A stretch of 64,000 bases of DNA, taken from Lachnospiraceae bacterium. GTDB taxonomy: Bacteria > Bacillota > Clostridia > Lachnospirales > Lachnospiraceae. This document shows positions 46,414-57,227 of the stretch, in pieces (within the stretch, counting starts at the first letter, position 1; every line of letters begins with the position of its first letter). The position numbers were made by a program, and so were the translations under genes. Under the pieces are notes generated by a model. The model had not been told where the DNA came from. It ran no database searches and saw nothing but the letters and a program-made list of their open reading frames with translations. The DNA is taken from assembly GCA_018384375.1 (NCBI GenBank), contig JAHAYJ010000023.1, positions 1 through 64,000 of the forward strand, given 5' to 3'.

Positions 46414-46454
46414 AATTGCTTCGCTTATTTACCCCACTTTTTTATTCCAGGAGC

Positions 46455-47327
46455 CTACCTGCCGGCCAGTGTATCATATCCCACAATCACAGAGCCGATT
46501 ATCATAACCATTCCTGCAACGAAATAATTTGAGGAAAATGGTTCTCTCAATATTATAAAAGACATCAATGCGCCAACAAAAGGAGCTACCGCGTAATATG
46601 CACTGGTCTTTGCCGCTCCTAGCTCCTTTTGGGCTCTGATGTAAAAGAATATGCTCATTCCGTATGCTACAAATCCAAGAACCATTGCCGCAATCATCCT
46701 TCCAAATCCCGGAAACATCTCTCCCACTGCTATCGCGATCAATATGGACCCCATACCGGAACACAGTCCCTTAATCATCACAATCTGATAGGTATTTCTT
46801 TCTGAAATCCTTCTTGTACAATTATTTTCAAGTCCCCAGCAGCAGGTTGCGGCAAGTACAAACAAGGAACCGGTTTGAAATGTTATCCCTTCTCCCATAT
46901 CTACTGACAGCAATACACTTGCCAAAACAATGAAACCGATTCCGCACCACAATCTCTTTGAAATCTTTTCCTGAAACAAAAGCAAGGCTATCAATGCTGT
47001 TGCAACAATCTCAAAGTTATTTAACAGTGCCACCTCTGATGCGGAGGACATTTTCAGGCCCAGCATCAGTAATATGGGGGCTGCTATATCCAACAACACC
47101 ATCCCCAGTACATATGGAAGATCACTTTTGACAAGCTTGTTATCGGCTTGATACGATCCGGTTGCTCCAAACAGCACACTCATCCCGATTCCGGCTCCTA
47201 AATAAAGGAATCCTGCCATATAGGTTGCCGGCACTTCATCTAATAATATTTTAGACAGCGGCGTATTTATTGCATAGAAGACTGCCGCCAAAAAGGCCAA
47301 AAATACTGCATGAAGCTTATTACCCAC
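46455..47327 (-). CDS. EamA/DMT family transporter
   Basis: Ten-TM pattern, FLAAVFYAINTPLSKILLDEVP, AYYAVAPFVGALMSFIILREPFS. Confidence 0.88.
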   Translation of the reverse strand: MGNKLHAVFLAFLAAVFYAINTPLSKILLDEVPATYMAGFLYLGAGIGMSVLFGATGSYQADNKLVKSDLPYVLGMVLLDIAAPILLMLGLKMSSASEVALLNNFEIVATALIALLLFQEKISKRLWCGIGFIVLASVLLSVDMGEGITFQTGSLFVLAATCCWGLENNCTRRISERNTYQIVMIKGLCSGMGSILIAIAVGEMFPGFGRMIAAMVLGFVAYGMSIFFYIRAQKELGAAKTSAYYAVAPFVGALMSFIILREPFSSNYFVAGMVMIIGSVIVGYDTLAGR

Positions 47328-47380
47328 ACAATCATCTCCCTAACTTATCTCAATTCTTTATTCTATAATCAGAATCAAAA

Positions 47381-47418
47381 ATGCTCCCGTCCATCTTTAC
47401 CAGATGAACGGGGAGCAT
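47381..47418 (-). terminator. Terminator of glgP
   Basis: Minus strand ATGCTCCCCGTTCATCTGGTAAAGATGGACGGGAGCATTTTTGA. Confidence 0.8.
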
Positions 47419-47444
47419 CTCCTGTTTCTTAATGATAAAATCCT

Positions 47445-49754
47445 TTATTTCAATTTCCAGATATCTCTGTTGTATTCAGCGATTGTTCTGTCAGATGAGA
47501 AGAAACCTGCCTTTGCAATGTTGACCAGCATCATCTTTTTCCACTTCTGACGATCCTCATAATCCGCAAGTGCCTTATCCTTGGTGGTGATGTAGTCCTC
47601 AAGGTCAAGCAGCGTCATAAACCAGTCCTTGTTCAGAAGTTCCTTATATAAGCGCTCCAGGTTTTCCTTGTGTCCTACCTTCAGTGCCTGCTTGCTGACG
47701 ATAAAGTCTACTGCCTCCTTGATCACAGGGCTCTTCTTATAATAATCCTTGGATACATAGTCTGCCTCTTCGTAATGCTTGATGACGGTATCGGAATCCT
47801 TACCGAAGATATAAATGTTATCATCACCAACCAGATCATGGATCTCTACATTTGCTCCGTCCGAGGTTCCCAGTGTCACTGCACCGTTTAACATGAACTT
47901 CATGTTGCCGGTACCGGATGCCTCTTTAGATGCCAGTGAAATCTGCTCGGAGATATCGCAGGCGGGAATCAGCTTTTCCGCATAGCTTACATTGTAGTTT
48001 TCTACCATCAGCACCGTCATATAAGGGCTTACATCCGGATCATTGTTTACAATTTCCTGCAATACAAGAAGCAGATGAATAATATCCTGCGCAATCACAT
48101 AAGCAGGAGCTGCCTTTGCACCAAAGATAAAAGTAATCGGTCTTGAAGGCTTCTTACCTCCTTTAATCTCCAGATATTTATGAATAATGTAGAGTGCATT
48201 CATCTGCTGACGCTTATACTCATGCAGTCTCTTGACCTGGATGTCAAAAATGGAATCGGGATTTAAGGTGACGCCCTCTTTTTCCTTCACATAAGCTGCC
48301 AGCTCCAGCTTACGGTTTTTCTTAATTGCTTCAAGGCCATCGAGCACAGCCTGATCATTCTTATAGTCAAGCAGCTTTTCCAGCTTGTCAGCATCCTTCT
48401 TAAAGCCGTCTCCGATAGTCTTGGAAATGAAACCTGTCAGCTCACGGTTACAGCTAAGAAGCCATCTTCTGAAGGTAATACCATTGGTCTTATTATTGAA
48501 CTTCTCCGGATAAATCTTATAAAATGCATTCAGCTCGGTTTCCTTCAGAATATCCGTATGAATTGCTGCAACACCATTTACTGAAAAGCCATAGTGGATG
48601 TCAATGTGAGCCATATGCACTCTGCCATCCTCATCAATGATCTGTACCTTAGGATCCTTATACTTGGCAGCCACTCTCTTATCAAGCTCTTTGATATAGG
48701 GAACCAGCTGGGGAACAACCTTTTCCAGATACTTAAGCGGCCATTTTTCAAGCGCTTCTGCAAGAATTGTATGGTTCGTATAAGCACAGGTCCTGCTAAC
48801 CACCTCAATTGCCTCGTCAATTGTAAAGGCTTTCTCCTCTACCAGAATACGGATCAGCTCCGGAATCACCATGGTGGGATGGGTGTCGTTGATCTGGATC
48901 ACTGCATGTTCATACATCTTGCGTAGGTCATATTTCTTTTCCTTCATCTCCCGCAAAATCAGCTGTGCCGCATTGGATACCATAAAGTACTGCTGATAAA
49001 TACGGAGCAGATTGCCGGCCTCATCGGAATCATCCGGATATAAGAATAATGTCAGATTCTTTTCAATCTTCTCCTTGTCAAAATCGATTCCCTTCTTGAC
49101 CAGGCTCTCGTCAACAGATTCGATATCAAACAATCTCAGCTTGTTGACACCGCTCTCATAGCCGGCGACATCAATGTCATATAAGCGGGAAACCACTTTT
49201 TTTCTGCCAAAGAATACCTCAAAGGTCACATCCGTCTTGGTCAGCCAGGAATTTTCCTCAATCCAGTCATTCTTTTCAGCAGTCTGAAGTCTGTCCTTAA
49301 ACACCTGCTTAAAAAGACCATAGTGATAATTGAGTCCGATTCCTTCACCGGGAAGTCCAAGTGTTGCAATGGAATCCAGGAAACAGGCGGCAAGTCTTCC
49401 CAGACCGCCGTTTCCAAGAGAGGGTTCCGGTTCGATCTCTTCAATAACAGAAAGATTCTTGCCATTCTTCTTTAAGATTGCGTCAATCTTATCATAAACG
49501 CCCAGGTTGATCAGGTTGTTTGACAGAAGCTTTCCGATCAGAAATTCTGCCGATATATAATAAATCTTCTTTTCCCCCTCGTTCCTGTCGGAAACTGCCA
49601 TCAGTCTCTTGGTAAATGTTAAGATTGTATAATAGGTCTCCTGATCTGTCAGTTCTGCCAATTTTTTGCCGAACATTTCGCCGGCCACTTCCTCCAGCTG
49701 TTGTTCCATGTTAAGTACCAATACATCCTTTTTTAAATTTGATTGTGCTGCCAT
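47445..49754 (-). CDS. glgP: Glycogen/starch/alpha-glucan phosphorylase
   Basis: [65 protein letters not shown]. Confidence 0.96.
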   Translation of the reverse strand: MAAQSNLKKDVLVLNMEQQLEEVAGEMFGKKLAELTDQETYYTILTFTKRLMAVSDRNEGEKKIYYISAEFLIGKLLSNNLINLGVYDKIDAILKKNGKNLSVIEEIEPEPSLGNGGLGRLAACFLDSIATLGLPGEGIGLNYHYGLFKQVFKDRLQTAEKNDWIEENSWLTKTDVTFEVFFGRKKVVSRLYDIDVAGYESGVNKLRLFDIESVDESLVKKGIDFDKEKIEKNLTLFLYPDDSDEAGNLLRIYQQYFMVSNAAQLILREMKEKKYDLRKMYEHAVIQINDTHPTMVIPELIRILVEEKAFTIDEAIEVVSRTCAYTNHTILAEALEKWPLKYLEKVVPQLVPYIKELDKRVAAKYKDPKVQIIDEDGRVHMAHIDIHYGFSVNGVAAIHTDILKETELNAFYKIYPEKFNNKTNGITFRRWLLSCNRELTGFISKTIGDGFKKDADKLEKLLDYKNDQAVLDGLEAIKKNRKLELAAYVKEKEGVTLNPDSIFDIQVKRLHEYKRQQMNALYIIHKYLEIKGGKKPSRPITFIFGAKAAPAYVIAQDIIHLLLVLQEIVNNDPDVSPYMTVLMVENYNVSYAEKLIPACDISEQISLASKEASGTGNMKFMLNGAVTLGTSDGANVEIHDLVGDDNIYIFGKDSDTVIKHYEEADYVSKDYYKKSPVIKEAVDFIVSKQALKVGHKENLERLYKELLNKDWFMTLLDLEDYITTKDKALADYEDRQKWKKMMLVNIAKAGFFSSDRTIAEYNRDIWKLK

Positions 49755-49873
49755 AATCTCCTTCCATACCTCCGTTTGAATATTTTATTCAGCCTCTTTT
49801 CTTCCGGGCTGATACCGTTTCTTATTCATCATTATGCTTGCAAATCTCTTATGACATTCTGAGTGTATCATAA

Positions 49874-49885
49874 GAAAACGTTTTC
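49874..49885. promoter_or_regulatory. LacI-type operator palindrome GAAAACGTTTTC upstream of glgP
   Basis: Perfect 12-bp palindrome. Confidence 0.6.
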
Positions 49886-49913
49886 CGCAAGTATTTTTTC
49901 ATGAAATTCTCTT

Positions 49914-50903
49914 TTACCGGATAATATCCTCATATTTCATCCTGACAAGTGAGTATTCTGTCGTGACTCTTCTGCCCTCCTGCCCGTTCATTAAAAGCTG
50001 CAATTCCTCCACTGCCCTCCCGGAAATTCCTGCAAAATCCTGGCAGACAGTATTCATCTGTTTTCCCACATAGCCCATCAGGATAATTCCGTCAAATCCG
50101 CAGACCGGTCTGAAAATATCCATTCTGATCAATTCCTTCATAGCACCGATTGCCATGAGATCTGACGCACATACCACAGCTTCCTTATTCCTTGCATATC
50201 GGGTGGTAATATTTCGTGCCTGCAGCTCCGAAAAATCTCCATCTCTCTCCAGCATGGTCAGGTTCAGCTCCTTCGCCAGATCCCGCATTCCTTCCAGTCT
50301 CTGTGCCGTCACATAACCGTTTTTCTTTCCGGCAATATACAGAACACTCTTACAGTTATTTTCCTCTATCGTTTTTTTTGCAACATCATACTGCGCTTTC
50401 CGATGGTCAATCGAAACAGATGAGGTATTCTCATTCACCAGAGGCGCATCAATCACCACGCACTTAAATTCCTGGCTTTCAATCAGCCTATGAATTACTT
50501 TATCCGTCTTGGAAACGCCATAGATGATAATCCCCGTGATGCTCTGGGATTTCAGATAGCGAATCAGCTCTTCTGCCGTTTTATTTTTAAACATAAAGAA
50601 AAACAGGGTGATCACGTCCAGATTTAATTCCATTGCTTTATTCAGCGCACCGGATATGTATTGCATCCCGATCTCGTCAATCGCCTGCGTCTTTTCGTTC
50701 AGATTGATCAGCAGTGCCACCCTTCCCGCCTGCTTGGAAGAAAGCGCTGCTGCCACGGAATTCGGGACAAAATTCAGTTCCTCAACCGCCTTATTTACCT
50801 TTTCTTTTGTCTCTTCACTGACATTGGGATAATGATTCAGAACCTTAGACACAGTGGAAATTGCCACCCCTGCATGCTTTGCTACATCCTTGATTGATAC
50901 CAT
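49914..50903 (-). CDS. LacI family transcriptional regulator
   Basis: VSIKDVAKHAGVAISTVSKVLNHYPNVSEETKEKVNKAVEELNFVPNSVAAAL. Confidence 0.93.
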   Translation of the reverse strand: MVSIKDVAKHAGVAISTVSKVLNHYPNVSEETKEKVNKAVEELNFVPNSVAAALSSKQAGRVALLINLNEKTQAIDEIGMQYISGALNKAMELNLDVITLFFFMFKNKTAEELIRYLKSQSITGIIIYGVSKTDKVIHRLIESQEFKCVVIDAPLVNENTSSVSIDHRKAQYDVAKKTIEENNCKSVLYIAGKKNGYVTAQRLEGMRDLAKELNLTMLERDGDFSELQARNITTRYARNKEAVVCASDLMAIGAMKELIRMDIFRPVCGFDGIILMGYVGKQMNTVCQDFAGISGRAVEELQLLMNGQEGRRVTTEYSLVRMKYEDIIR

Positions 50904-50930
50904 AACTCTTCCATCTTTCCTTTTTGTTTT

Positions 50931-50944
50931 GGAAAACGATTTCC
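50931..50944. promoter_or_regulatory. LacI-type operator-like GGAAAACGATTTCC upstream of the lacI-family gene
   Basis: Near-perfect palindrome related to the glgP site. Confidence 0.5.
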
Positions 50945-50978
50945 TTTTTTATCATACACATAACGGCTAAAAAAATCA

Positions 50979-51018
50979 ATCCGCAAAAGGAAAAATATTT
51001 ATTTTTCCTTTTGCGGAT
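50979..51018. terminator. Terminator of CheY-like gene (potentially bidirectional)
   Basis: ATCCGCAAAAGGAAAAA-N6-TTTTTCCTTTTGCGGAT perfect stem with T-run on the minus strand. Confidence 0.85.
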
Positions 51019-51024
51019 CAAATT

Positions 51025-51387
51025 TTAACCATTCAAGACTTTGGCAATTACTTCTTTTACATCTCCCGGCTCATAGGGCTTTGCTATAAACTCTGCCGCT
51101 CCGTACTTAACTGCCTGGATCATCTTTTCCTTCTGACCGGCCGCCGTGATCATAACTACCTTTGCATTTTCATCAAATTTTTTGATAAGCTGAAGTGCTT
51201 CGATGCCATCCAGTTTAGGCATTGTAATATCAAGAGTAACCAGATCCGGCTTAAGCTCCTTATACTTCAGATATCCCTCTTCTCCGTTTAAGCTTTCTCC
51301 AACTATCGTGTGTCCGGCTTCCTCCAGTATTTCTCTCAGAATTTTACGGGATGTTCTTGAATCATCCACAATCAGAATGCCTGCCAT
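51025..51387 (-). CDS. CheY-like single-domain response regulator
   Basis: ILIVDDSRTSRKILREIL, LVTLDITMPKLDG, VMITAAGQ, FIAKPYEP. Confidence 0.93.
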   Translation of the reverse strand: MAGILIVDDSRTSRKILREILEEAGHTIVGESLNGEEGYLKYKELKPDLVTLDITMPKLDGIEALQLIKKFDENAKVVMITAAGQKEKMIQAVKYGAAEFIAKPYEPGDVKEVIAKVLNG

Positions 51388-51389
51388 CT

Positions 51390-52286
51390 CTATACCTCCT
51401 GCTTCATTTCAATCCTGTTATCAATTGCTGTCACAAAATTAACCTTTTGTCCCTTAATGTACATAGGAACAACCATCATTTCCTTACCGGAAATTCCGCT
51501 AATCTTATCTGAAAACTCAGGCGGATAAAGCTCCATGGAGACTCCCCCCTGACTTAAAGATGTTGCATATAATCCATTGATACAGTTCAGAAGTTCTCCG
51601 ATCGCATCCAATGCATCCATATTCACTTCAGCAAATTCCTCTTTCCCGAAAATAGAAGCTGTCGGAAGAAGTGCCTGCCCCTTTCCTGCCATGGCACAAA
51701 TCACATCACGTTCTCCCTCCATCAACTGGGATGCTCCGTTGTCTGCCTCAAGGCTTGTGGCAAGAAATGCCTTTTCGGGATAAACCTCTGTATCAACACA
51801 TCGCATGATCGTTCGAAGAGCTGTTCCCACCACATTCATATATTTCTCAGTCCCTCCGGGAAGATACAGCGGCAGGATTCTGTCTACATCATCGCTCTTC
51901 AGATCCTCAATGTCGGAACCCGTCAGATTATACTCTCTCTGAAAATCAATCATATACTGCTCCAGCTGTTCGATAGACATCAGCTGTTGATTCTCCAGTG
52001 CCTGTGCAAAAGCAAGGTAAGCATTTCCCTGTTTCTTAAGAAGTGCTTCTACCTGCCCCTCTGTCAGATAGCCTTTTTCCACTGCAATATCGCCGAAGCG
52101 CTTATCCATCACTGCCTGCAACCGATTGACCTTATCCGCTTCTTCCTGGGTCATCAGGCCTTCTGCAACCGCAATCAGGCCAAGCTTAACTCTGACCTTC
52201 TGCTGTTCCTTCATCAGATCCTTCAACTGTTCTGCTGTAATCAGGTTCTTTTCCAGTAAATAATTCCCCACAATACTAGATACCAT
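51390..52286 (-). CDS. CheX-domain protein with N-terminal MshEN-like repeats
   Basis: MDALDAIGELLNCINGLYATSL (CheC/CheX-like E-N motif); repeats VKLGLIAVAEGLMTQEEADKVNRLQ and RFGDIAVEKGYLTEGQVEALLKKQ. Confidence 0.72.
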   Translation of the reverse strand: MVSSIVGNYLLEKNLITAEQLKDLMKEQQKVRVKLGLIAVAEGLMTQEEADKVNRLQAVMDKRFGDIAVEKGYLTEGQVEALLKKQGNAYLAFAQALENQQLMSIEQLEQYMIDFQREYNLTGSDIEDLKSDDVDRILPLYLPGGTEKYMNVVGTALRTIMRCVDTEVYPEKAFLATSLEADNGASQLMEGERDVICAMAGKGQALLPTASIFGKEEFAEVNMDALDAIGELLNCINGLYATSLSQGGVSMELYPPEFSDKISGISGKEMMVVPMYIKGQKVNFVTAIDNRIEMKQEV

Positions 52287-52435
52287 AAGACAACCTCCCG
52301 TAATTGATGTATCTTTAGAATAATATATTTTCCACATTTAGTCAATTCTCGACACCGACTGAATGCAGGATTTCCTGACATATTTTTATTATACCATATC
52401 CCGCATATAGCGCAAATACAGGAATTGCGCATAAC

Positions 52436-52762
52436 CTAAAAGAGGCACTGCACCAGCAGCATATAGCATAGAGTTCCTCCCGCTATGGACAGCAGCATCT
52501 GACGCTTCCAGAGGTGGAGCCCAATCGTCACGATAATGGCAAGAAGCTCCGGCAGCCCATGGCTTCCCGAAAAGATTGTTACATTTCTCAGGCAATAAAC
52601 AACCAGCATCCCAAAGATAGCGGCAGGGAGAGCCTTCCCCAGATATTGAATATATTTGGGTGTAGGCTGTCCCTCCCTAAAAATCAGAAAGGGAAGAAAT
52701 CTTGTTGCCATCGTTCCAAGCACACAGATAGTGATCGTAATGACCTGCTGCAATATTGTCAT
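52436..52762 (-). CDS. azlD: AzlD family branched-chain amino acid export protein
   Basis: [19 protein letters not shown]...[24 protein letters not shown]; coupled to azlC. Confidence 0.88.
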   Translation of the reverse strand: MTILQQVITITICVLGTMATRFLPFLIFREGQPTPKYIQYLGKALPAAIFGMLVVYCLRNVTIFSGSHGLPELLAIIVTIGLHLWKRQMLLSIAGGTLCYMLLVQCLF

Positions 52763-53469
52763 GAAAATCCACCTGCCTTTTCAATCGGTTTCCGGAATAG
52801 CGTCAGAAAGCATAAAACACCTATCATTGTAGGAATCATAAACGAATCTGCTCCGAATCCAAGGAGACAGACAACTGACACCAATAGCCCGATCAATGCT
52901 GTGTAGTGCTTCTTCTCCTTCAGCCATTGATCCAGAAAAATCACAATAAACATTGCCGTCATCACAAAGTCCAGTCCTTCCGTATCAAATTTCAGGTAAG
53001 AACCCAGGATTCCGCCAAGCGTTGCCCCAAGCACCCAATACATCTGGTTTAGAAGCGTCACAAAGAACATGAACCATCCCCTGTCCACACCTTCCGGGAT
53101 TTTTGCTGAATAATTGATAGAAAAGGTTTCATCACACATCCCAAAAATGAGATAGATCCTTTTCCAGCCGAGCCCCTTAAACCGGTCCAGCATCGCAATC
53201 CCGTAAAACAGATGCCTTGCCTGTACCATCAATGTCACCAGAAGTGTCTGTAACGGTGCAAAAGCACCAAGAAGCATGCTCACTGCCACAAATTCCAGAG
53301 AGCCGCCAAAAATCGTCATACTCATCAACATGGGATACCAGAAGCTGAAGCCTGACACATTCATATAGATTCCGTATGCCATTCCCAGAAAGCAAAAGCC
53401 TGCAAAGATGGGAATGGTATTGGGGAAGGCTGCCTTAAGTGCTCTCCATCGTATACCCTTTTCCTGCAT
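52759..53469 (-). CDS. azlC: AzlC family branched-chain amino acid export protein
   Basis: [28 protein letters not shown]...[14 protein letters not shown]...DETFSI. Confidence 0.9.
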   Translation of the reverse strand: MQEKGIRWRALKAAFPNTIPIFAGFCFLGMAYGIYMNVSGFSFWYPMLMSMTIFGGSLEFVAVSMLLGAFAPLQTLLVTLMVQARHLFYGIAMLDRFKGLGWKRIYLIFGMCDETFSINYSAKIPEGVDRGWFMFFVTLLNQMYWVLGATLGGILGSYLKFDTEGLDFVMTAMFIVIFLDQWLKEKKHYTALIGLLVSVVCLLGFGADSFMIPTMIGVLCFLTLFRKPIEKAGGFS

Positions 53470-53584
53470 ATTTTTACTCTTACACCTCATATCAAGCAAT
53501 GTTAGCTTGTAGCCTCCTTGCACTCAAAAACGCTACCTGCAGTAATGCAGATTCCATTTTTTCTAACAAGTCGCATTCCCATAT

Positions 53585-54523
53585 TTAGACAAAGGATGCC
53601 ACGCAATAAACTGCATAAATACAAAGCAGTGCGATCCCCTGTATTCTGGAAGACTTCTTCCGAATCAAAATAGGAACCAGAAGCACCAGCATGACAAGTG
53701 CCGCAAGGGGCATATCTACCGTAACTGTTGAACGCTCCAGCGGAATCCCCGCAATCGCGGAGGGAATCCCGATTACCAGCAGGATGTTCAGAATATTGGC
53801 TCCGATGACATTTCCCAGCCCTACATTTCCATAGCCCTTCACCAGAGACATGACAGATGTCATAAGCTCCGGCAGTGAAGTTCCCAGTGCAATGAAAGTA
53901 ACGGCAATCACTCTTTCCGGCACGCCGATTGCCTGAGCAATCAAAATCCCATTATCTACCAGAAGATTTGCCCCCACAAAAAGCATAACCGCACAAACTA
54001 CAAGCTTCAGGAGTTCTTTGGGAATAGAAACCTCAGCAGCATCCTCCTTTTCCTCCTCGTCTCCGCCCTCCACGGAAGCACGCTTAATGCTTAAAACCGC
54101 ATACAGAACGAACAAAAGTATCAGTGCCACACCCACCGGGCGTCCGAATGCTCCCGTAATCAATCCGATCACATTCATTGAAACCAGCACCGCAAAGAAA
54201 AAGATGCTTCGCCACGTCAGTGATGCCGCTTCCACCTGTTTGGACGGCTTGATCGTCTGTGAAAGTCCTGCAATCAAGGCTGTGTTACAAATGATAGAGC
54301 CCAGTGCATTTCCTGCAGATATCGCAGCAGAGCCGTTAAAAGCGGCTGTGGTGGATACCAATACCTCCGGCAATGTGGTCCCGATACTTACAATCGTTGC
54401 TCCAACGACGATCTGCGGAATTCCAAGCTTTCTCGCGATTGCTACAGCTGCATCCACCAGCCTGTCTCCTCCAAGACAAATTAATGCAAGTCCTACCAGA
54501 AATAATATAACTGCCTGTACCAT
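53585..54523 (-). CDS. Calcium/sodium antiporter (CaCA family, YrbG-like)
   Basis: GGDRLVDAAVAIARKLGIPQIVVGATIVSIGTTLPEVLVS and AVTFIALGTSLPELMTSV alpha repeats. Confidence 0.93.
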   Translation of the reverse strand: MVQAVILFLVGLALICLGGDRLVDAAVAIARKLGIPQIVVGATIVSIGTTLPEVLVSTTAAFNGSAAISAGNALGSIICNTALIAGLSQTIKPSKQVEAASLTWRSIFFFAVLVSMNVIGLITGAFGRPVGVALILLFVLYAVLSIKRASVEGGDEEEKEDAAEVSIPKELLKLVVCAVMLFVGANLLVDNGILIAQAIGVPERVIAVTFIALGTSLPELMTSVMSLVKGYGNVGLGNVIGANILNILLVIGIPSAIAGIPLERSTVTVDMPLAALVMLVLLVPILIRKKSSRIQGIALLCIYAVYCVASFV

Positions 54524-54575
54524 TTTTTCTTTCCTTTCTCATTCGTATTTTATAATTTATCCAAAAATGCTCTTA

Positions 54576-55943
54576 CTAAACAATTTTCTGCAAAGTCTCC
54601 TTGGAGACGATCTTCTTAATATTGGCAAGAAACAGAATGGTTGCCACCGTTGCCGAGGTTACATCCGAGATCGGCTCCGCATAGTAAATACCCATCACTC
54701 CAAATTTGAGTGGCAGGATCAGGGCAAGCGGAATCAACAGGATGACCTTTCGAAAAATCGCAATAAATAAGGATATCTTTGCCTGTCCCAGTGCCAGAAA
54801 GGTAGGCTGAATCCCCTGCTGAAGCCCAAACACCAGCATGCCGCACACAAACAGCGGCATCACCTGTTGTACCAGAGCCACCAGATTTTCATCATTCGTA
54901 AACATCCCTGCGAAAAAGCCCGGGAAAATCATGGTCAGAAGCGTTGCCCCTGCCGCAGCACCAAAGCTGATTCCGATCATCCACCGGTAAAGTTTCTTGA
55001 CCCTGTCAAAATTTCCGGCTCCGAAGTTATAGCTGATGATCGGCTGAACCCCCTGGGTAAAACCGCCAAGCGGAGCTGAATACATCTGCATCACACTCTG
55101 CATGATGGTAAGTGAGCCTACATAGATATCTCCTCCGTATCGCTGCAGCCCATTATTTAAAACAATACTGATCAAGCTTTCCGTTGCCCGCATGATAAAG
55201 GGCGATACGCCAAGCGCCATCACGCTTCCAATGGTACGCAGCTCCGGCTTCAATGCCCAAAGTCTAATCGTGAGGGAGGATTTCGGTCCAACCAGAAAAC
55301 CCACTGTCCACAGGGCACTTAAAGCCTGCGAGATCACCGTTGCATAGGCTGCTCCTCTTACTCCCATTTTCAACCCAAAAATAAATACGGGATCCAGGGT
55401 GATGTTGGCTACTGCCCCGATCAGAACTGCTGCCATAGCCACCTTCGACTGTCCCTGGGAAATAATAAAGGTATTCAGACCAAGCGCCAGTTCAACAAAT
55501 ATGGTTCCCAGAAGATAAATATTGATATAGGCGCTGGCATATCCGATCGTTGCATCACTGGCTCCAAACAGATATAAAAGCGGTGTCTGAAACAGATAAA
55601 AAAACAGCATCAGAAATATGGTAAACAGGAGCAGCAGGGAAACGCCGTTTCCGAGAATTTTCTCTGCCCGCTTCCGGTCTCCCTTGCCAAGCCAGATTGA
55701 CGCAAGCGGTGCACCTCCCGCTCCCACAAACGCGGAAAATGCAGAAATCAATGTGATGATCGGAAAGGTCACTCCCACACCGGTGAGAGCCTCCATACCC
55801 ACACCTTCAATATGTCCGATATAGATCCGGTCAACAATATTGTATAAAATATTGATCACCTGGGCAACGACAGAGGGAATCGCCATGCTCAGCATCAGCC
55901 TTCCAATGCCTTCCGTTGCCATCCGTTGTTCCTTATCAGTCAC
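54576..55943 (-). CDS. MATE family efflux transporter
   Basis: GRLMLSMAIPSVVAQVINILYNIVDRIYIGHIEGVG; start trimmed to GTG (AGAAGG RBS) because the longer ORF runs into tRNA-Leu. Confidence 0.9.
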   Translation of the reverse strand: MTDKEQRMATEGIGRLMLSMAIPSVVAQVINILYNIVDRIYIGHIEGVGMEALTGVGVTFPIITLISAFSAFVGAGGAPLASIWLGKGDRKRAEKILGNGVSLLLLFTIFLMLFFYLFQTPLLYLFGASDATIGYASAYINIYLLGTIFVELALGLNTFIISQGQSKVAMAAVLIGAVANITLDPVFIFGLKMGVRGAAYATVISQALSALWTVGFLVGPKSSLTIRLWALKPELRTIGSVMALGVSPFIMRATESLISIVLNNGLQRYGGDIYVGSLTIMQSVMQMYSAPLGGFTQGVQPIISYNFGAGNFDRVKKLYRWMIGISFGAAAGATLLTMIFPGFFAGMFTNDENLVALVQQVMPLFVCGMLVFGLQQGIQPTFLALGQAKISLFIAIFRKVILLIPLALILPLKFGVMGIYYAEPISDVTSATVATILFLANIKKIVSKETLQKIV

Positions 55944-56014
55944 GTTAAGCCTTCTTTCTGTTATAAATAAAAGACCTTTATCCCGAAAGAAAAGATAAAA
56001 GCCTTTTGCCATCA

Positions 56015-56094
56015 TGCGGGTAACAGGACTTGAACCTGCACGGTCTCCCACTAGAACCTAAATCTAGCGCGTCTGCCAATTCCGCCATACCCGC
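56015..56094 (-). tRNA. tRNA-Leu (UAG)
   Basis: GCGGGTATGGCGGAATTGGCAGACGCGCTAGATTTAGGTTCTAG...GGTTCAAGTCCTGTTACCCGCA; short variable arm; anticodon loop TTTAGGT. Confidence 0.92.
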
Positions 56095-56138
56095 TCATCA
56101 TGCCTGTTATTCAAGCGTGATTACTCATGTATGATATC

Positions 56139-57227
56139 TTACCATTCTCCCCAAACACTGTCAATGCTTTCTTCTTCAAGGATCGTGTCGCATATTTCCT
56201 CTACGGGAAGCTGTTGAAAATAGCGGTTTTCCATAGGGATCCATTTCTCCCTGAACATCTGCCACATTTCCTTTCCGTTACGCCGCATAATTCTGTTCTT
56301 CTGTTCTTCGGGGGACAACTTCATAAAGATCCTGTAATCATAGATCTCACGGAAACCCTCCCGCATGGCATAAGCGCCCTCTACCACAAGCATCCTTTGA
56401 TTACTGATCTTCTTCCTTCCCACATAGCCTAGCTCACTGCAGGAAAAGATCCGGTAGCTGAATGCCTGCCTGCTTCGCACACCGCGGACAACCTCATCAA
56501 AGAACCGCTCATAGTGAATATTTCCTCCGATCTCACCAAGGCGCTCCTTGGTCCGCAAAGCCGGAGGCAGAAAAAAGTCATCCATATGGATACATTCACA
56601 ATCAAACAAATCTGCCAGACACTGTGCCAGGGTTGTCTTTCCTGCAGCTGCATTTCCGTCGATCCCCACAATAAGCCGGCAGTTCTCTTTTTTCTTCTTT
56701 GCAAGCTCCGTAAAAAGCTTAAGATACGGCGCAAATCGGTATTCAATCACTCTGTATGCAGGATGAAAGGCTTCCCGATACGCTTCGCTATGGCTTACCG
56801 CAGGATAATTTTGTTCTTTCTGCCCTCTGATATAGTCCGCATATTCCTTTTCCGAAAATTCAAAGTTCAATTTTTTCAGAAAGGGAATTACCGATGACAG
56901 CTTCTCTTCGAAGCTTTCCGGTTCTCCCTTATGCCTGTTCGCAGTCAGCACAAAGATGCGGTTCAGCATTTCTATTGCGTCTTCACCGGCTCCCCGCAGA
57001 TAATAACGGCACATTCCGTTGCCGATTGGTTCTATGGGATTCCCTTTACCTTTGACCGGAATGCCCTGGTACTCCTTAATAAGCCTTTCCAGAGAGGTGT
57101 GCTCATCCTCAATAAAGTGTCCGGGACCAAATTCATTTTGGTAGATCAGCTTATATACGTCCTGGGGCTGCATACAGCAATATTGCTGAAGATGCTGCCG
57201 AATCACTTTTTCAAGCTCTTTCATCAT
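56139..57227 (-). CDS. Uridine kinase/PRK-superfamily nucleoside kinase with extra N-terminal domain
   Basis: LIVGIDGNAAAGKTTLAQCLADLFDCECIHMDDFFLP and C-terminal VEGAYAMREGFREIYDYRIFMKLSPEEQKNRI. Confidence 0.8.
   Translation of the reverse strand: MMKELEKVIRQHLQQYCCMQPQDVYKLIYQNEFGPGHFIEDEHTSLERLIKEYQGIPVKGKGNPIEPIGNGMCRYYLRGAGEDAIEMLNRIFVLTANRHKGEPESFEEKLSSVIPFLKKLNFEFSEKEYADYIRGQKEQNYPAVSHSEAYREAFHPAYRVIEYRFAPYLKLFTELAKKKKENCRLIVGIDGNAAAGKTTLAQCLADLFDCECIHMDDFFLPPALRTKERLGEIGGNIHYERFFDEVVRGVRSRQAFSYRIFSCSELGYVGRKKISNQRMLVVEGAYAMREGFREIYDYRIFMKLSPEEQKNRIMRRNGKEMWQMFREKWIPMENRYFQQLPVEEICDTILEEESIDSVWGEW

Noticed and set aside
55944-56051. Extended N-terminus of the first MATE transporter
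   Set aside because: The extension (MGDRAGSSPVTRMM) reads through tRNA-Leu; a GTG start at 55943 with its own RBS is more likely.
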